NCBI GenBank assembly: GCA_023935145.1
Contig: CM043700.1
Span: forward strand, 40,466,620 to 40,530,619
Direction of reading: 5' to 3'
DNA length: 64,000 bases
From: Bretschneidera sinensis
Lineage: Eukaryota > Streptophyta > Magnoliopsida > Brassicales > Akaniaceae
This document shows positions 37,763 through 50,336 of this stretch, one piece after another. Each line of letters opens with the position of its first letter. Position 1 is the first letter of the stretch. The notes under the pieces are model-generated. The model had not been told where the DNA came from. It worked only from the letters and a program-made list of their open reading frames with translations, and made no database searches. The position numbers were made by a program, and so were the translations under genes.

Positions 37763-39456
37763 TTGGGTAGATTTTCTTGTATTCCTGTGTTAGAGTTAGA
37801 ATTAAATTCTTTTCTAAATCCTTTATTTGACAACCCATCTAGTCCCGAAGAGATGGGTGAACACGAAGATCAACCCCCTAGGACCCTTGAGGATTATCTC
37901 CACCCTACACGCATAGCCACACCATCATGCATCATGTTTCCAGCCAATACTCACCATTTAGATTTTAAAACAGGGATGATACAATTACTCCCTACATTTC
38001 ATGGCTTGGAAAGTGAAAACCCATATGTGCACATTAGAGAGTTTGAGGAAGTAGTTGCGACTTTTCATAGTCAAGATGCAACTGCTGACATTGTGAGACT
38101 TAAGTTTTTTCCTTTCGTTTTGAAGGATAGAGCTAAGAGTTGGCTATACTCACTGAGACCACGATCTATTGGGTCGTGGACTAAGATGACTCGATTTTTT
38201 TTTTAATAAATACTTCCCCCAACATAAAACCAATGCTTTAAAAAGACAAATCCCCACCTTTGCACAAAAGGATAGTGAGACTTTATATCAATCTTGGGAG
38301 AGATTTAAGGAGTTATTGAGTATGTGCCCTCACCATGGGTATGAAAATTGGCGCTTAGTGAGCTATTTTTATGAGGGACTTACATATAGGGAGCGCCAAT
38401 TTGTGGAGATGATGTGTAATGGTGAGTTTTTAGAAAAAAGATCCTGATGAGGCCATAAAATACCTCAATGAGCTTGCTGAAAAAGCTCACACATGGATTA
38501 GACCTAGTGCTACTGAAAGCACAAATAGGTCACGACCTATAGGGCACCCAAATGGTGGTGGAATTTACCATCTTAAGGAAGAAGATAACCTTAAGGCTAA
38601 AGTCGAGATGCTCACTAGGGAACTAGAGGTGTTAAAGACTAAAGGTTCAAAGCCAACACAAGTAGCTAATCATGCGGTGTCTTTGAAACCATGTTTTGTG
38701 TGTGGCGGGGTAGATCATCTCGCCCAAGAGTGCCCCACATTTGCTGAGATGAGAGGGATATGTGAGGAACAATGTAATGCCTTAGGCATTTACAAGAAGC
38801 CTTTGGCACCCTTCTCTGATAACTATAATCCAGGATGGCGAAATCACCCCAATTTCAGCTGAAAGTCTGAAAATCAGTAGCTTGCACAACCCCCTGCACC
38901 ATATCTTGAACCATATCATGCACCTGTATCTTCTAGGAGTTCTTTAGAAGACACTTTACATGCTTTTATTGAGGCACATGGTAAGACTAATAAAAGACTT
39001 GAATCTTTAATTACGCAGGCTGTTGAAGAAAATAAAGAGATAAAGAGCCAAGTGTCCAAGTTAATGAGCTACTTGAGTGTGACTGAGCGAGGTAAGTTCT
39101 CTTTTCAAGCTCAGTCCATATCCCATGGTCAGCACCTAGCACAACAAAATTTGAAAGAGGTGAATGCCATTGAGACACTAAGTGGTAAGTTATTACACAT
39201 TCCAACAATGAAAAAATCAGAGGATGTGGACGAAAGCCACCAAGCATACATGATTAACTCATTCATGGAAAAGGTCCAGCACCTTAATCTATTGGAGTCC
39301 ACCCTCACCCATGGCTTCACAAGAGCATATATCGAGCCAGAATTTGCAGATGTTACTGATGACATCCTTGAGGCCTCTCCAAAGCATACAAGCACTGAAT
39401 TTGGTAGTGAAGCAGTGGCTGGTGCATTCAACTTATGTTTGTCTAGGAAGAAATAA
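37763..39456 (+). pseudogene. Gag of element E, broken
   Basis: Reads RTLEDYLHPTRIATPSCIMF and FHGLESENPYVHIREFEEVV, then the gag core AKSWLYSLRPRSIGSW. The frame then shifts at a T run (about 38197-38205) and continues TLYQSWERFKELLSMCPHHG. After a shift near 38440 a CCHC zinc knuckle follows (CFVCGGVDHLAQECP, about 38695-38740). TGA at 38860-38862 replaces the Trp seen in B, and TAG follows at 38878. The last part (39052-39456) keeps an open frame but does not lead into protease. It ends at a stop followed by the GCTGAAGACGTAAAACTTAG block. Confidence 0.75.
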
Positions 39457-41108
39457 AGGTGTTTGGCTGAAGACGTAAAACTTAGCGATCATGGGAGGCA
39501 ACCCACAACATATCCTTTTTTTCGTATTTCTTTTTCTTGTTTATTATTAGTATTTTGTTATTTTCCAGTATTAACTTAGTATTTCTTTTTCAGGGACAAA
39601 TATACAAAGCAGTTCAAATGGTGGTGCACAATTTTCACCTTCTGTGCACTTATGACTATAAAGGGAGTTTCTTTTGCTCTTTCTTTTACACTGAGGTCAA
39701 TGTAATTTTTAAGTTGGGGATGGAGGAAACGCATCTCTTTGTTTCCATATTCTTTATTTCCATACATTTTTTTTCTATTGAACTGCTTGGTGTCGTTCTC
39801 CTTTTTTGTTTGTTTTAGCATGCTTTGTGTTAGCCTTAGAGTTAATTCACATGTTAATGATATGAGTTTAATTGAGACAGCAGATAGCATTTAGAAGAAG
39901 TTAAATTTTGCTTCGGTTTGAAATTAATTTAAGTATCAATCTTCATTTGGTTTGAGACTCTAGTTTGTGGTAAGATTGTATGATTAGTCTTAAACATTTA
40001 GAAAAGTTTTATGTGTGATTATTTTGTGAATATTTTTGCGGTCTCGACAAGCTTTAAAACTTACTTGATAACCACTTGAGGTGAATTCCTAGAATGCACA
40101 TTACTTAGGATATGATATAGGCCATTTTTTGGACCGTTTGAGCATGTCAAACCTATCATTGCTATATTTACCACTAGTCACCTATTTGAGCCCTTTTTCT
40201 TGAAAAAGATTTTGAGCCTTATTTCTTTCAATAGCCCATTTACTCACCTTTATAAGCCTAAGAAAATATTTTATCCTTACATTTCTCTTAAAAGAACTTA
40301 GCTATATACACATTTGTTGAGGAGCACTTAAAAGGAGTAAGGATGGAAATATTAGAAAATATCACTACCATAACCCAAGTACATTAAAGGAGATAAGTTG
40401 GGGGTTGTGGAAAAGAAAAGAAAAGAAAAAGAATGGAAAAATAGGTGAATAGTCTTATGCCAAAAGAAAAGAGAAGTAAATCATGGCAAAGAAGAGAAGA
40501 AAAGAAAGAAAAAGTAATGATTTGAGAAGAATGCTCGAAAAAAATGGTTGAAAAAGTTGGGAGTCGAAGAAAGGTTATCTAGTACTTAAAAGTAGTTGTA
40601 TTTAAAGCTAAGAGATTGATCTTTTACTTGTAAATCCTTTCCGTTCTTTCTTAAACTCTACCTTAGCCTAACGTTACAAGCTTATTAAAGACCTATTGAT
40701 CCAATATAATGTGATTTTTCTACAATAGTGGAAAGTGATTTGAAAAATAAGCCTATAGAGCTTGCTTATGTGATTGATGTCACACAATTTATTATGTTTT
40801 TAAAGGCCAAGACTTGTATTCACGAATGTTATGTATAAAATCATCCGGGTGTACAGATTAATAGATTGTGGTAAGATGGATGTTAAGAGTCAATAACGAT
40901 TTCAAGATTGATGTTTGGATTACTTTCAAACTTAGATGAATTTAAAAAAATTTATGTGTTGTGTGTTATACGAAATTTTTGAGACAAAATGTGGATTACT
41001 TTTGGTTAACACTGATATTGCTTTACTTTACTTCGATTCCCACCATGGAATTCATCTCTTGTTTCCGCTTGAATTGCTAGGGACTAGCAATAAGCTAGTT
41101 GGGTGTTA
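39457..41108 (+). other. 3' noncoding region of element E
   Basis: No coding sequence. Similar to 50340-52008 of element B in the blocks TTTTGTGTTAGCCTTAGAGT and GTGTGATTATTTTGTGAATA. Contains an A/G-rich stretch at about 40395-40570 and ends near the tract AAGCTAGTTGGGTGTTA before the 3' LTR. Confidence 0.65.
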
Positions 41109-42412
41109 TTACAAGAGCCATAAAATGCATCTCAACGATGTTCAATTGTTAGCATTTTATGATTCTTCTCGGTCTTTATTGCACTTTTATGTGTTGATAA
41201 CTCTTAAGTAATATTATTGGACCACTGACTTATTCTAGGGCATTTTCAAGTATTTTGAGTCCAAAGAAAAGAAGAAGTGATCGTTGTTTAAAAGCACCAA
41301 GATTTCATGCACGACGAAGCATCGAAGTGGCTGCAGAGAGGCAAAACATGAAGAAAATCAGTAATCAGCCAGCATCGCGGTGGTCCTCAGCCAGCACTGC
41401 GGTGCCCAGAAACTTCCTTGTTGTGAGCAAACAACTAGCACCACGTGCTCCTCAATCAGCACCGTGGTGCCCAGAAGCTCACCCAGCCAAATCATACCCA
41501 GCACCGCAGTGCCCATAAAGCAGCACCGCAGTGCGTACACGGGATTGTATCTCCGAGTTAGACTCTAATTAGGGTTTTAAATATTAGATTAAACCCAAGA
41601 ACACCCTTGGACCTTTGTACTATAAATAGGCCACTTAGGGTTTAAGAGAAGGAGATCTTGGTTGTGGAGAAAAACCTAGAAAACTAAAGGCAGCAACTCT
41701 TATCCATAAAAGTGTTTAGCCATGAACACTATAGCTAACTAACTTCTAAGCAAAGCGAAGGGATGAATCCCTAGGTGTTGTTGTTCCTATCATTCCTTAT
41801 TTGATTTAGTTGTAATAAGAATTTATTGTCAAAACATTGCTATGATTTACTTCTTTATCTAATTATAAGATCTTATCTATTCCGATGATTATATCTTTTT
41901 CCTTGATATAAATTTAGTCATGCTTCTCTTATGTCAAGATTGTTTGGGTATAATTGAGTCTGGTAAATCTAGCCTTTAGGTTTTTTCATTACTGCAATAT
42001 TGTCAATAATGATATATTGTCGTTTCTTGATAAACCTATAGGATAGATCATATATGTATAAATCGAAGAAGTATTTCATAACAATCATATTAGGGTTTAT
42101 GTATATGCTCATCGAATACTTGCCGGTTGCATGTTTGGGATGTGAAATTTGCAACTGAGATAAAAATAACTGAATCAAGTTAGGGATAGGGCAACGAACT
42201 TAGAGAGGATTCCTGGATCCTTGTTATCTTCATATTATACGTTACAATCTATTTTACACAATTACTTCATTACCAAAAGTTCATATCTTCTTACGTAAAT
42301 CTTTATCGTTTGTGTTATGGTTTACACCTTCTTTTGTAGTTAACTTATTTCCCTGTGGAAACGACATTCCAAAGCCATGCTACAACAACCGCGTACGTTT
42401 TAGGCGTAATCA
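41109..42412 (+). repeat. 3' LTR of element E (1304 bp)
   Basis: Matches the 5' LTR throughout. The first bases are altered (TTAC for TGAT). Ends GCGTAATCA. Confidence 0.87.
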
Positions 42413-42673
42413 GCTCTTGCTATCAATCAAAACATGTCGTACTTCATGATTTCCCACTAGGAGGGAAACCACTACTGCGTCATCATGGGGGATCTGTACA
42501 TCATCCAAGTCATCTTCCGTGAAGGAGATCACTACCTCTGACTTTCTTCGTTTGTGAGGTCCGTTAACGGAGGCCATGATCTTAGCGTACATCTTGCTGC
42601 TTTGCCTCGAGCTTCCGCCGACGGCAGGGCCTCCACATATTGTCTTAATGATCCGGGTGGTAATGGTAGCCAC
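42413..42673 (-). pseudogene. Element A protease, N-terminal part
   Basis: The minus-strand frame RIIKTICGGPAVGGSS, then ISFTEDDLDDVQIPHDDAVV, then RHVLIDSKS, is cut by element E exactly at the active-site loop. The equivalent in F reads VLIENGSSADILFHDA, and most relatives have Asp-Thr/Ser-Gly at this point. In A the motif is D-S-K-S-S, so the Gly is already replaced. Confidence 0.7.
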
Positions 42674-43601
42674 TTCTTGGTTCTTTTGTTTTGGCGCTTC
42701 CCTTTCAGTCCTGGGGTCTTAAAGAGGGTCTTGTCGCTCTCGTTCTTGGAGGTGAGGACGGATGGGGTCCCTCATTGACTGGGCGGGCGCTTCCCTCCTC
42801 TGAGGCCTAGTAAATTCCATTAAATGCCTCCGGCTAACAAGGGCTTCAATTTGTTCCTTCAAAGCATGACATTCTTCGGTATCATGGCCTTAGTTCTTGT
42901 GGAAACAGCACCATTGCCTCTGATCCCCTCCAAGGTGTGGCCTGCTGGACGGCTATTAGAGGATTGACTTATCTTGAAACTGCATGAGGACATTTGTCCT
43001 GGATGCGTTGAGGGGGTGAAACTGTCGAATCGAGGATGGAGCTTGTACCTGTTGTCTTGGTGGGGTCTTTTAGCTGCCTTTCTCTGTGGATTGACGTCAT
43101 TTCTCTTCTTCTCTATTTCTCATTCTCTTTCCCTTCTGAATGGCTGGTCATCCTCTACTAGTATGTACTTCTCTGCCTGGGCTAAGACCTTGTTCATATC
43201 CTTGGGTAGGTGCCTAGTGAGCTTGGAGCTGAAGATCTCGGACCTCAGCCCATTTTTTAACGCCATCATCTGAACATTTGGGTCGAGGTCGGGGATTTCC
43301 TAGGCGGTCGTGTTGAACCTGGATGTGTAGGCTCGAAGCCTTTCTCTGCGGTGTTAAATAATGTTGAACAAGCTTTCCGAAGTCTTCTTTGGTCATTTGC
43401 TACTGAGGAAGTGCAAGACAAAGGCATAACTGAGTTCTCTGAAATTACTGATGCTCTTTGGCCTCAGACACGAATACCAAGTGCCTGCGGCTTTCTCGAG
43501 GGTCAAGGAGAAGGCTCGGCACATGATAAGGTCGAAATGTCAATGTAACATCATGGTCGTTTTGTAGTGCTGCAAATGGTCCAGGGGGTCTCCTGAACCG
43601 T
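42674..43601 (-). pseudogene. Element A gag, C-terminal part
   Basis: Minus-strand translation follows F gag. From the nested B border: GDPLDHLQHYKTTMMLH, then MCRAFSLTLEKAAGTWYS, then NFRELSYAF. It then continues RRERLRAYTSRFNT and a zinc-knuckle region near 42880-42930. Several stops are present. The frame begins about 160 bases later than where the N-part (52577-53040) leaves off, judged against F. Confidence 0.72.
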
Positions 43602-44841
43602 TGATGAGAGTCATAAAATGTCTCTCAACAGTGGTTAATTGTTAGCATTTTAGGATTGATCTCGGTCTTTATTGTGGTTTTATGTGTTAATAACTTTAAA
43701 GTAATATTAATGGACCACTGACTTATTTCAGTGTAATTTTCAGGTATATTGAGTTTAAAAGAGAACAAGAAGCGATCGTTGCTTAAAAGACCAAGATCCC
43801 ATGCTTCTGGAAGGACAAGATGGACTGCTGCCTGTATTGCGATCGAGCGCACAAGCAATGCGATCGAGCGCATGTGCGATCGATCGCACTCGGGCTGCGA
43901 TCGAGCACACCAGGACAGTATCCCACATCGACTAGATAACACATAACGTTCCGGGAGTTTGCCTATATAAAGACCCATTCTGCTCAGCTGAAATCATCAA
44001 CCAATCGGAGCTCTTCTAAGATCATCTTTTGAGATCATTAGAGAGTGACTCTAGAGGGCCTTTAGGAGTAAATCCAAAGGGCCTTTAAGAGAAATCCGAA
44101 GTATAAAATTTGGAGGGCAAGCTGAGGATGATCGTTGAGAGGCCGGAGGCAACTCAAGGAGGCATGAGCTCTATGGCCAGCTAATCTCCAAGCAAGGCGA
44201 AGGGATGAATGCCTAGGTGTAGTTGTTCTTATTTTCCTTTATTTGATTCAGTTGTAATTGATATTATTTTTATCAAACATTATTATGTTTTATTCTTTAA
44301 TTTAATTAATAGATTATTTTATTAGTCCGGTGATTGCATGCTTCCTTTCCATATAAGTTCAGTCATGTTTTTCTTATGTGTATCTGTTTGGATGTGATTG
44401 AGTCTGGTAGACCTCTTTTATAGATTTTTCCATTGCTGCGGTATTATCGTTAGATATATCGTCGTCTTTTGATAATTTATAAGTTGGGTCATGTGTGCTT
44501 AAAAGTAGAGAATAATTCATAACAATTACATTAGGATTTATAAATGTACTTTAATTGAATATATGTCGATTGCCTGTTTGGGATGTGAAATTAGCAATCG
44601 AGATAAAAACAATTGAATCAAGTTAGGATTAGAGCAACGAGCCTAGGGAGGATTTTCGGAACCTTGTCGTTTCTTATTATACAATCTATTTACACAATTT
44701 GCTCACAACTCAGATTCTCTCATTTAATCTTTTATCGTTTGAGTTAAAGTTTACACCTTCTTTGTAATTAACTTGTTTCCCTGTGGAATCGACACCCCAA
44801 AACTATACTACAACTACCGCGTTATGTTTTGGACGTAATCA
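43602..44841 (+). repeat. 5' LTR of element B (1240 bp)
   Basis: Starts TGATGAGAGTCATAAAATG and ends GGACGTAATCA. Palindrome units GCGATCGAGCGC and GCGATCGATCGC lie at 43839-43910, with a TATA box TATATAA at 43964-43970. Confidence 0.88.
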
Positions 44842-44846
44842 AATTT

Positions 44847-44864
44847 TGGCGCCGTTGACGGGGA
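44847..44864 (+). promoter_or_regulatory. Primer-binding site of element B
   Basis: TGGCGCCGTTGACGGGGA, five bases after the LTR end, one base different from that of C. Confidence 0.85.
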
Positions 44865-44953
44865 AACGCGCTTAAGTACAAGGAAGTTTGTCAACTTTTG
44901 ACATAGCAATAGAAGAATTGTAAATAGTTTCTTTCAGCATTTTATTTAATATT

Positions 44954-46530
44954 TTGTCATCTTGCATGCCCAGATATAGGGACACTTTGGGTAGATTTAC
45001 CTGTAGGTCTATGCTAGAGACAGGAGGAACCTTTTTAAACCTTTTGTTTGATAATCCATCTAGTCCTGAGGAAATGAGTGAACACGAGGATCAACCTACT
45101 AGGACCCTTGAGGATTACCTCCACCCTACACGCACAACCACACTCTTGCATCATGTTTCCAGCCAACATTCCCCAATTAGATCTTAGGACAGGGATGATA
45201 CAGTTACTCCCTACATTTTATGGCATGGAAAATGAGAACCCATATGTGCACATTAGGGAGTTTGAGGAAGTAGTCACAACTTTTCATGATCAAGGTACAA
45301 CTGTTGACATTGTACGACTTAAGTTCTTTCCTTTTGCTTTGAAGGATAGAGCTAAGAGTTGGCTATACTCACTTAGACCACGATCTATTGGGTCATGGAT
45401 TGAGATGACTCGGGTCTTCTTTAACAAGTACTTCCCTCAACATAAGACTAATGCGTTGAAAAGAAAAATCTCTGCCTTTGCACAAAAGGAAAACGAGACT
45501 TTATATCAGTCTTGGGAGAAATTTAAAGAGTTGTTGAGTATGTGCCCACACCATGGGTATGAAAATTGGCGTTTAGTGAGCTATTTCTGTGAGGGTCTTA
45601 CCTATAAAGAACACCAATTTGTAGAGATGATGTGCAATAGGGAATTTCTGAAAAAAAACCTCGATGAGGCTATTGAATACCTTAATGAGCTTGCTGAGAA
45701 AGCTTATACATGGACTGGACCTAGTGCTACTGAAAGCACGAATAGGTCACGACCTGTAAGAAGCCCCAGTGGTAGAGGGATATACCATCTTAGGGAAGAA
45801 GACAACCTGAAAGCTAAGGTTGAAATGCTCACTAGGGAGTTAGAGGCATTGAAAACGAAGGGCTCAAAGCAAACATATGTGGCTAATCATGCCGAGTCTT
45901 TAGAGCTGTGTTTTGTATGTGGCGGGGTAGATCACCTCCTCCAAGAATGCCCCACATTTGCTGATATGAGAGGGCTGTATGAGGAACAATGTAATGCCTT
46001 AGGCATGTATAAGAAGCCTCTTGCACCTTTCTCTAACACTTATAACCTGGGGTGGCGAAATCACCCCAACTTCAGTTGGAAATCTGAAAACCAGCATGTG
46101 TAGCCCCCTAGATTATCCCCTGCACCTTATCATGCACCCTCATCCTCTAGGAACTCGCTAGAAGACACCTTACAAGCCTTTATAGAAGCACAAGGTAAGA
46201 CAAACCAAAGGTTTGAGGCGTTATTTACGCAGGTGATGGAAGAGAATAGAGAAACTAGAAGCCAAGTGTCTAAGTTGATGAGCTCCTCAAGTATGACTGA
46301 GCGAGGTAAGTTCCCCTCCCAAACTCAGTCCATACCTCACGGTCAACATATGGAACAATAAAACCTGAAAGATGTAAATTCCATTGTGACCCGAAGTGGT
46401 AAGTCACTACACATCCCACCAATGAATGTACCCGAGGATGTGGAAAAGGGTCAAACTAGTAGTAATACTGAACTGACTAAAGACCCTGAAGTAACCAAAA
46501 GTCCTGTTAAGGCACCATACCCTCAAGCCT
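44954..46530 (+). pseudogene. Gag of element B
   Basis: The N-part is in one frame (44954-about 45150, RTLEDYLHPTR). A 2-base deletion relative to E near 45150 moves the rest into the frame that stays open to 46103. That frame has AKSWLYSLRPRSIGSW, YFPQHKTNALKRKI, TLYQSWEKFKELLSMCPHHG, ATESTNRSRP and a CCHC knuckle CFVCGGVDHLLQECP (about 45910-45955). A TAG at 46101-46103, a TAA near 46361 and an A run at 46538-46550 interrupt the link to pol. In intact relatives gag and pol form one long frame. Confidence 0.8.
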
Positions 46531-46550
46531 TAAAGTAAAAAAAAAAAAAT

Positions 46551-48875
46551 TTGGACTTAAACAATGAAATCCTAGAGAACTTAAGGCAAGTGAAACTCAA
46601 TCTTCCTCTTTTGCATGTGATTAAACAAGTGCCTACCTATGCAAAAGTTCTCAAGGATTTATACACAATTAAGGGGAGACACCATATCAAGAAAACTGCA
46701 TTCCTAACCGAGCAAGTTAGTGCTTTAATTGAGGAAAGAATTCCCCCAAAATACAAGGATCCAGGCTGTCCTACCATTGCTTGCAGCATTGGAAATCATG
46801 AGGTTGGACAAGCCTTACTAGATCTAGGAGCTAGTGTGAACCTGATGCCATTTTCTAATTATGTACAACTAGGTTTAGGGGAAATCAAACCAACCATTTT
46901 AGTGTTACAGTTGGCTGACCATTCAGTCAAAGTGCCCTGGGGTGTGGTAGATGATGTGTTGATTCAGATTGATAAATTTTACTATCCTGATGATTTCCTA
47001 ATCCTTGATACAACTTCTGCTGTTGACACTAACTCGAAAATTCCTTTGATTTTGGGTAGACCTTTCCTTGCTACTGCAAATGCTCTGATTAATTGCAGGA
47101 ATGGACTCATGAAGCTGTCTTTTAGAAATATGACCTTAGAAGTGAACATTTTCAATGTTGCAAAACAGCTCGAAGATGAGAATGAAAATCACGAGCTATA
47201 TATGCTTGAGTCACTCATCGATGAGGGAGTTTCCATGGCTCATGATTTTGATCCTCTTAAGAATTCTCTTGTTAATTCTGAGATTGATTTATTTGATGAT
47301 AAAACTGATGTAATTGATATTTGTGCTATTTTTGACAAATCTCAGGATTATAGCACCCACCCATGGCAACCAAGGTTTGAAGAGTTGCCCGAAAGAAGCG
47401 GAAAACAAATCCCCTCAAGTGTGGCAGCACTTAAAGTCGAATTGAAGCCACTACCTAAGGGTTTAAAACATGCATTTCTCGGTCCAGGTGATACCTTTCC
47501 TATTATTATTTCATCTGAATTATCTGAGACCCAATATGAGAAACTGATTCAGACCTTAATTGCACATAAATCAGCCTTAGGATGGAGCATGGCTGATTTG
47601 AAGGGAATTAGTCCCCTGATCTTCTCCCATAAAATAAATTTGGATGAAGGAACCAGTCCTCGTAGAGACCCTCAACGTAGACTTAATCCCACTATGAAAG
47701 AAGTAATGAAAAATGAAGTACTGAAACTGTTAGATGCAGGTATTATATACCCCATAGCTGTTAGTAAATGGGTAAGTCCTACACAAGTTGTTCCCAAAAA
47801 GTCTGGAGTCACTGTGGTAATGAATGACCTAAGAGAGTTAGTCCCTACCAAACTTGTGACCGGGTGGCGTATGTGCATCGATTACAGAAAATTAAATGCT
47901 GCCACCAGGAAAGACCATTTCCCACTCCCTTTTATTGATCAAATTCTTAAGCGTGTAGCTGGTCATCATTTTTACTGTTTCTTAGATGGTTATTCTGACT
48001 ATTATCAAATAGAAATTGCATTAGAAGACCAGGATAAAACCACTTTCACTTGTCCTTTTGGCACTTATGCTTTTCGTAGAATGCCATTTGGATTATGTAA
48101 TGCCCCTGCCACTTTTCAACGTTGCATGATGAGTATTTTTAGTGATATGGTTGAAAATTGCATGGAGGTTTTTATGGATGACCTAACTGTTTTTGGATCT
48201 TCATTTGATGCATGCTTAATGAATTTGGAAAGAGTTTTAATTCGTTGTGAGGAAAAAGAATTGGTCTTAAACTGGGAAAAATGCCATTTTATGGTACCAT
48301 CCGGCATTATCTTAGGGCATATTATCTCTTCTAGAGGAATAGAGGTCGATCAATCTAAAATTGAATTAATCTCTAAACTGCTTACACCTAAGACAATAAA
48401 GGATGTGAGATATTTCCTTGGTCATGCTGGTTTTTATAGGAGGTTCATACAAAATTTTTCCAACATATCTAGACCATTATGTGCCCTCCTAGTTAAAGAT
48501 GCCCCATTTGAGTGGACTCCAGCTTGTCAAGAGGCCTTTAAAACGCTGATTGGCAAGCTTACTTCAGCACCTATAATGCAGTCACCTGATTGGAATTTAC
48601 CCTTTGAAATCATGTGTGATGCTAGTGACTACGCTGTAAGTGCTGTTCTTGGACAGCGAAGAGAGGGAAAACCGTTTGTAATTTACTATGCTAGTAAGAC
48701 TTTAAATAGTACTCAAATGAATTACTCCACAACTGAAAAAGAATTGCTAGTTGTAGTATTTGCTTTGGATAAATTTCGTGCATACTTAATTGGTTCTCCT
48801 ATCCTTATTTTTACAGATCATGCGGCTCTCAAGTACCTTCTTACAAAGAAAGATGCTAAGACACGCCTAATCTGA
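46551..48875 (+). CDS. Element B pol: protease, reverse transcriptase, RNase H (774 codons)
   Basis: The protease has the active-site motif ALLDLGASVNLMPFS (about 46812-46856) with Asp-Leu-Gly. RT runs from RMCIDYRKLNAATRKDHFPL, through PFGLCNAPATFQRCMM, to the catalytic FMDDLTVFGSS (about 48172-48204), so both Asp are kept. RNase H follows: EIMCDASDYAVSAVLGQ, YYASKTLNSTQMNYSTTEKE and FTDHAALKYLLTKKDAK. The frame ends at TGA 48873-48875. Homology continues beyond it (WILLLQEFDITIKDKKG), so the TGA stands where relatives have Arg, probably a CGA to TGA change. The enzymes act in the virus-like particle to copy element RNA into DNA. Confidence 0.88.
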   Translation: MDLNNEILENLRQVKLNLPLLHVIKQVPTYAKVLKDLYTIKGRHHIKKTAFLTEQVSALIEERIPPKYKDPGCPTIACSIGNHEVGQALLDLGASVNLMPFSNYVQLGLGEIKPTILVLQLADHSVKVPWGVVDDVLIQIDKFYYPDDFLILDTTSAVDTNSKIPLILGRPFLATANALINCRNGLMKLSFRNMTLEVNIFNVAKQLEDENENHELYMLESLIDEGVSMAHDFDPLKNSLVNSEIDLFDDKTDVIDICAIFDKSQDYSTHPWQPRFEELPERSGKQIPSSVAALKVELKPLPKGLKHAFLGPGDTFPIIISSELSETQYEKLIQTLIAHKSALGWSMADLKGISPLIFSHKINLDEGTSPRRDPQRRLNPTMKEVMKNEVLKLLDAGIIYPIAVSKWVSPTQVVPKKSGVTVVMNDLRELVPTKLVTGWRMCIDYRKLNAATRKDHFPLPFIDQILKRVAGHHFYCFLDGYSDYYQIEIALEDQDKTTFTCPFGTYAFRRMPFGLCNAPATFQRCMMSIFSDMVENCMEVFMDDLTVFGSSFDACLMNLERVLIRCEEKELVLNWEKCHFMVPSGIILGHIISSRGIEVDQSKIELISKLLTPKTIKDVRYFLGHAGFYRRFIQNFSNISRPLCALLVKDAPFEWTPACQEAFKTLIGKLTSAPIMQSPDWNLPFEIMCDASDYAVSAVLGQRREGKPFVIYYASKTLNSTQMNYSTTEKELLVVVFALDKFRAYLIGSPILIFTDHAALKYLLTKKDAKTRLI

Positions 48876-50336
48876 TGGATCCTACTCCTACAAGAATTCG
48901 ACATCACCATCAAAGACAAGAAAGGAGTAAAGAATGTAGTAGCTGACCATTTTTCAAGGCTCACATTTGAGGACACATCTGATAACATGCCGATCAAAGA
49001 TGAATTTCCCGATGAGCATTTACTTGCTGTTACTACCTTACCATGGTTTGCTCACATTGTGAATTATTTGGTTACAGGTGAGATACCAGTGGATTGGAGC
49101 GCTCAAGAAAAGAGGAAATTTTTATATGAGGTACGTAATTTTTATTGGGATGACCCCTATCTTTTCAAGTACTGCCCGGACTAAATTCTAAGGCGTTGCA
49201 TCCCTAATGAAGAGATTGCAAGTGTCTTAGAATTTTGTCATTCCTTAGCTTGTGGAGGTCACTTTTCAATGAAAAAAAACCGCTGCAAAAATTTTGCAGT
49301 GTGGATTTTATTGGCCTACCTTGTTTAAGGATACAAACACCTATTGTCACTCGTGTGAAAGGTGTCAAAAGTTAGGAGCTGTGTCTCGGCGAAATATAAT
49401 GCCCTTAAACCCCATTTTAATAATTGAAATCTTTGATTGTTGGGGCATCGATTTTATGGGACCCTTTCTTCCTTCTTTTGGATACCTATATATCATTGTG
49501 GCAATAGATTATGTATCTAAGTGGGTAGAGGCAGCAGCTTGCCGAAGCAATGATAATAGAACAGTACTTAAATTTCTTAAAGAAAATGTGTTATCTCGAT
49601 TTGGTACACCACGTGCTATAATTAGTGATCAAGGTACACATTTTTGCAACAGTTCTTTTGAAGCTTTGATGCGAAAATACGGGGTGTTACATAAAATTTC
49701 TACTGCTTATCATCCTCATACTAGTGGGCAAGTAGAGCTTGCTAATAGGGAGATTAAACAAATTCTAGAAAAAACGGTTAACCCGGATCGCAAGGATTGG
49801 TCTTTGAGACTAGTTGATGCGCTTTGGGCCTACCGTACAGCTTTTAAAACTCCCTTAGGTATGTCACCTTATTGGGTTGTTTATGGAAAGCCTTGCCACT
49901 TACCTGTAGAGCTCGAGCATCGAGTATATTGGGCAATCAAATCTTTTAATTTTGACATAGGAGAAGTAGATAAGCTTCGGAAAAATCAATTCACCGAGTT
50001 GAGGAGTTAAGAAACGATGCTTATGAGAGCTCTAGAATCTATAAGTCTAAAATGAAAATATTCCATGATAAAAATATTTTGAGAAAAACGTTTAAACCCA
50101 ATGATCAGGTGTTCTTATACGAATCTAGACTCCATAAGCATCCTGGAAAACTTCGGTCGAAGTGGACTGGCCCTTTTATAGTGAAAACTGTTTATGAAAA
50201 TGGAGCAGTAGAAATTGAAGATACTCGGGATGGTCGAATTTTCAAAGTCAATGGTCAACGACTTAAAATCTTAGTCGATAGACAAGATTCGGAAGTGGAA
50301 GACATTCCGCTTATGGATCTGGTCTACGCATCTTGA
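48876..50336 (+). pseudogene. Element B RNase H end and integrase
   Basis: After the TGA the sequence continues to SRLTFED and a spacer (48987-49184). The zinc-binding part follows around 49230-49330, with a frame change at an A run near 49275 (HSLACGGHFS, then CGFYWPTLFKD, then CHSCERCQKLG). The core frame 49294-50010 has GIDFMGPFLPSFG, AIDYVSKWVEAAACRSND, IISDQGTHFCN and SGQVELANREIKQIL, so the D, D and E residues are all present, followed by LWAYRTAFKTPLG. After another frame change the C-terminal domain (50052-50336: KWTGPFIVKTVYENGAVEIE) ends with TGA. Three small breaks separate an otherwise well-kept protein. Confidence 0.85.

Larger units (their letters stand above)
36240..42412 (+). 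mobile_element. Element E: Athila-type non-autonomous LTR retrotransposon
   Basis: LTRs 36240-37541 and 41109-42412 (1302 and 1304 bp). The flanks are GCTCC (36235-36239) and GCTCT (42413-42417), a 5-bp target duplication with one mismatch. The primer-binding site follows the left LTR. The interior has gag and a 1.6-kb noncoding 3' part but no protease, RT or integrase. Gag and the 3' region are close to those of element B, so E looks like a B relative that lost pol. The host site is the protease active-site codons of element A (VLIDSKS, then SSTDILF). Confidence 0.88.

Noticed and set aside
43602..43606. Target duplication for element B
   Set aside because: The right end of B is deleted, so the left flank ACCGT has no partner to compare.
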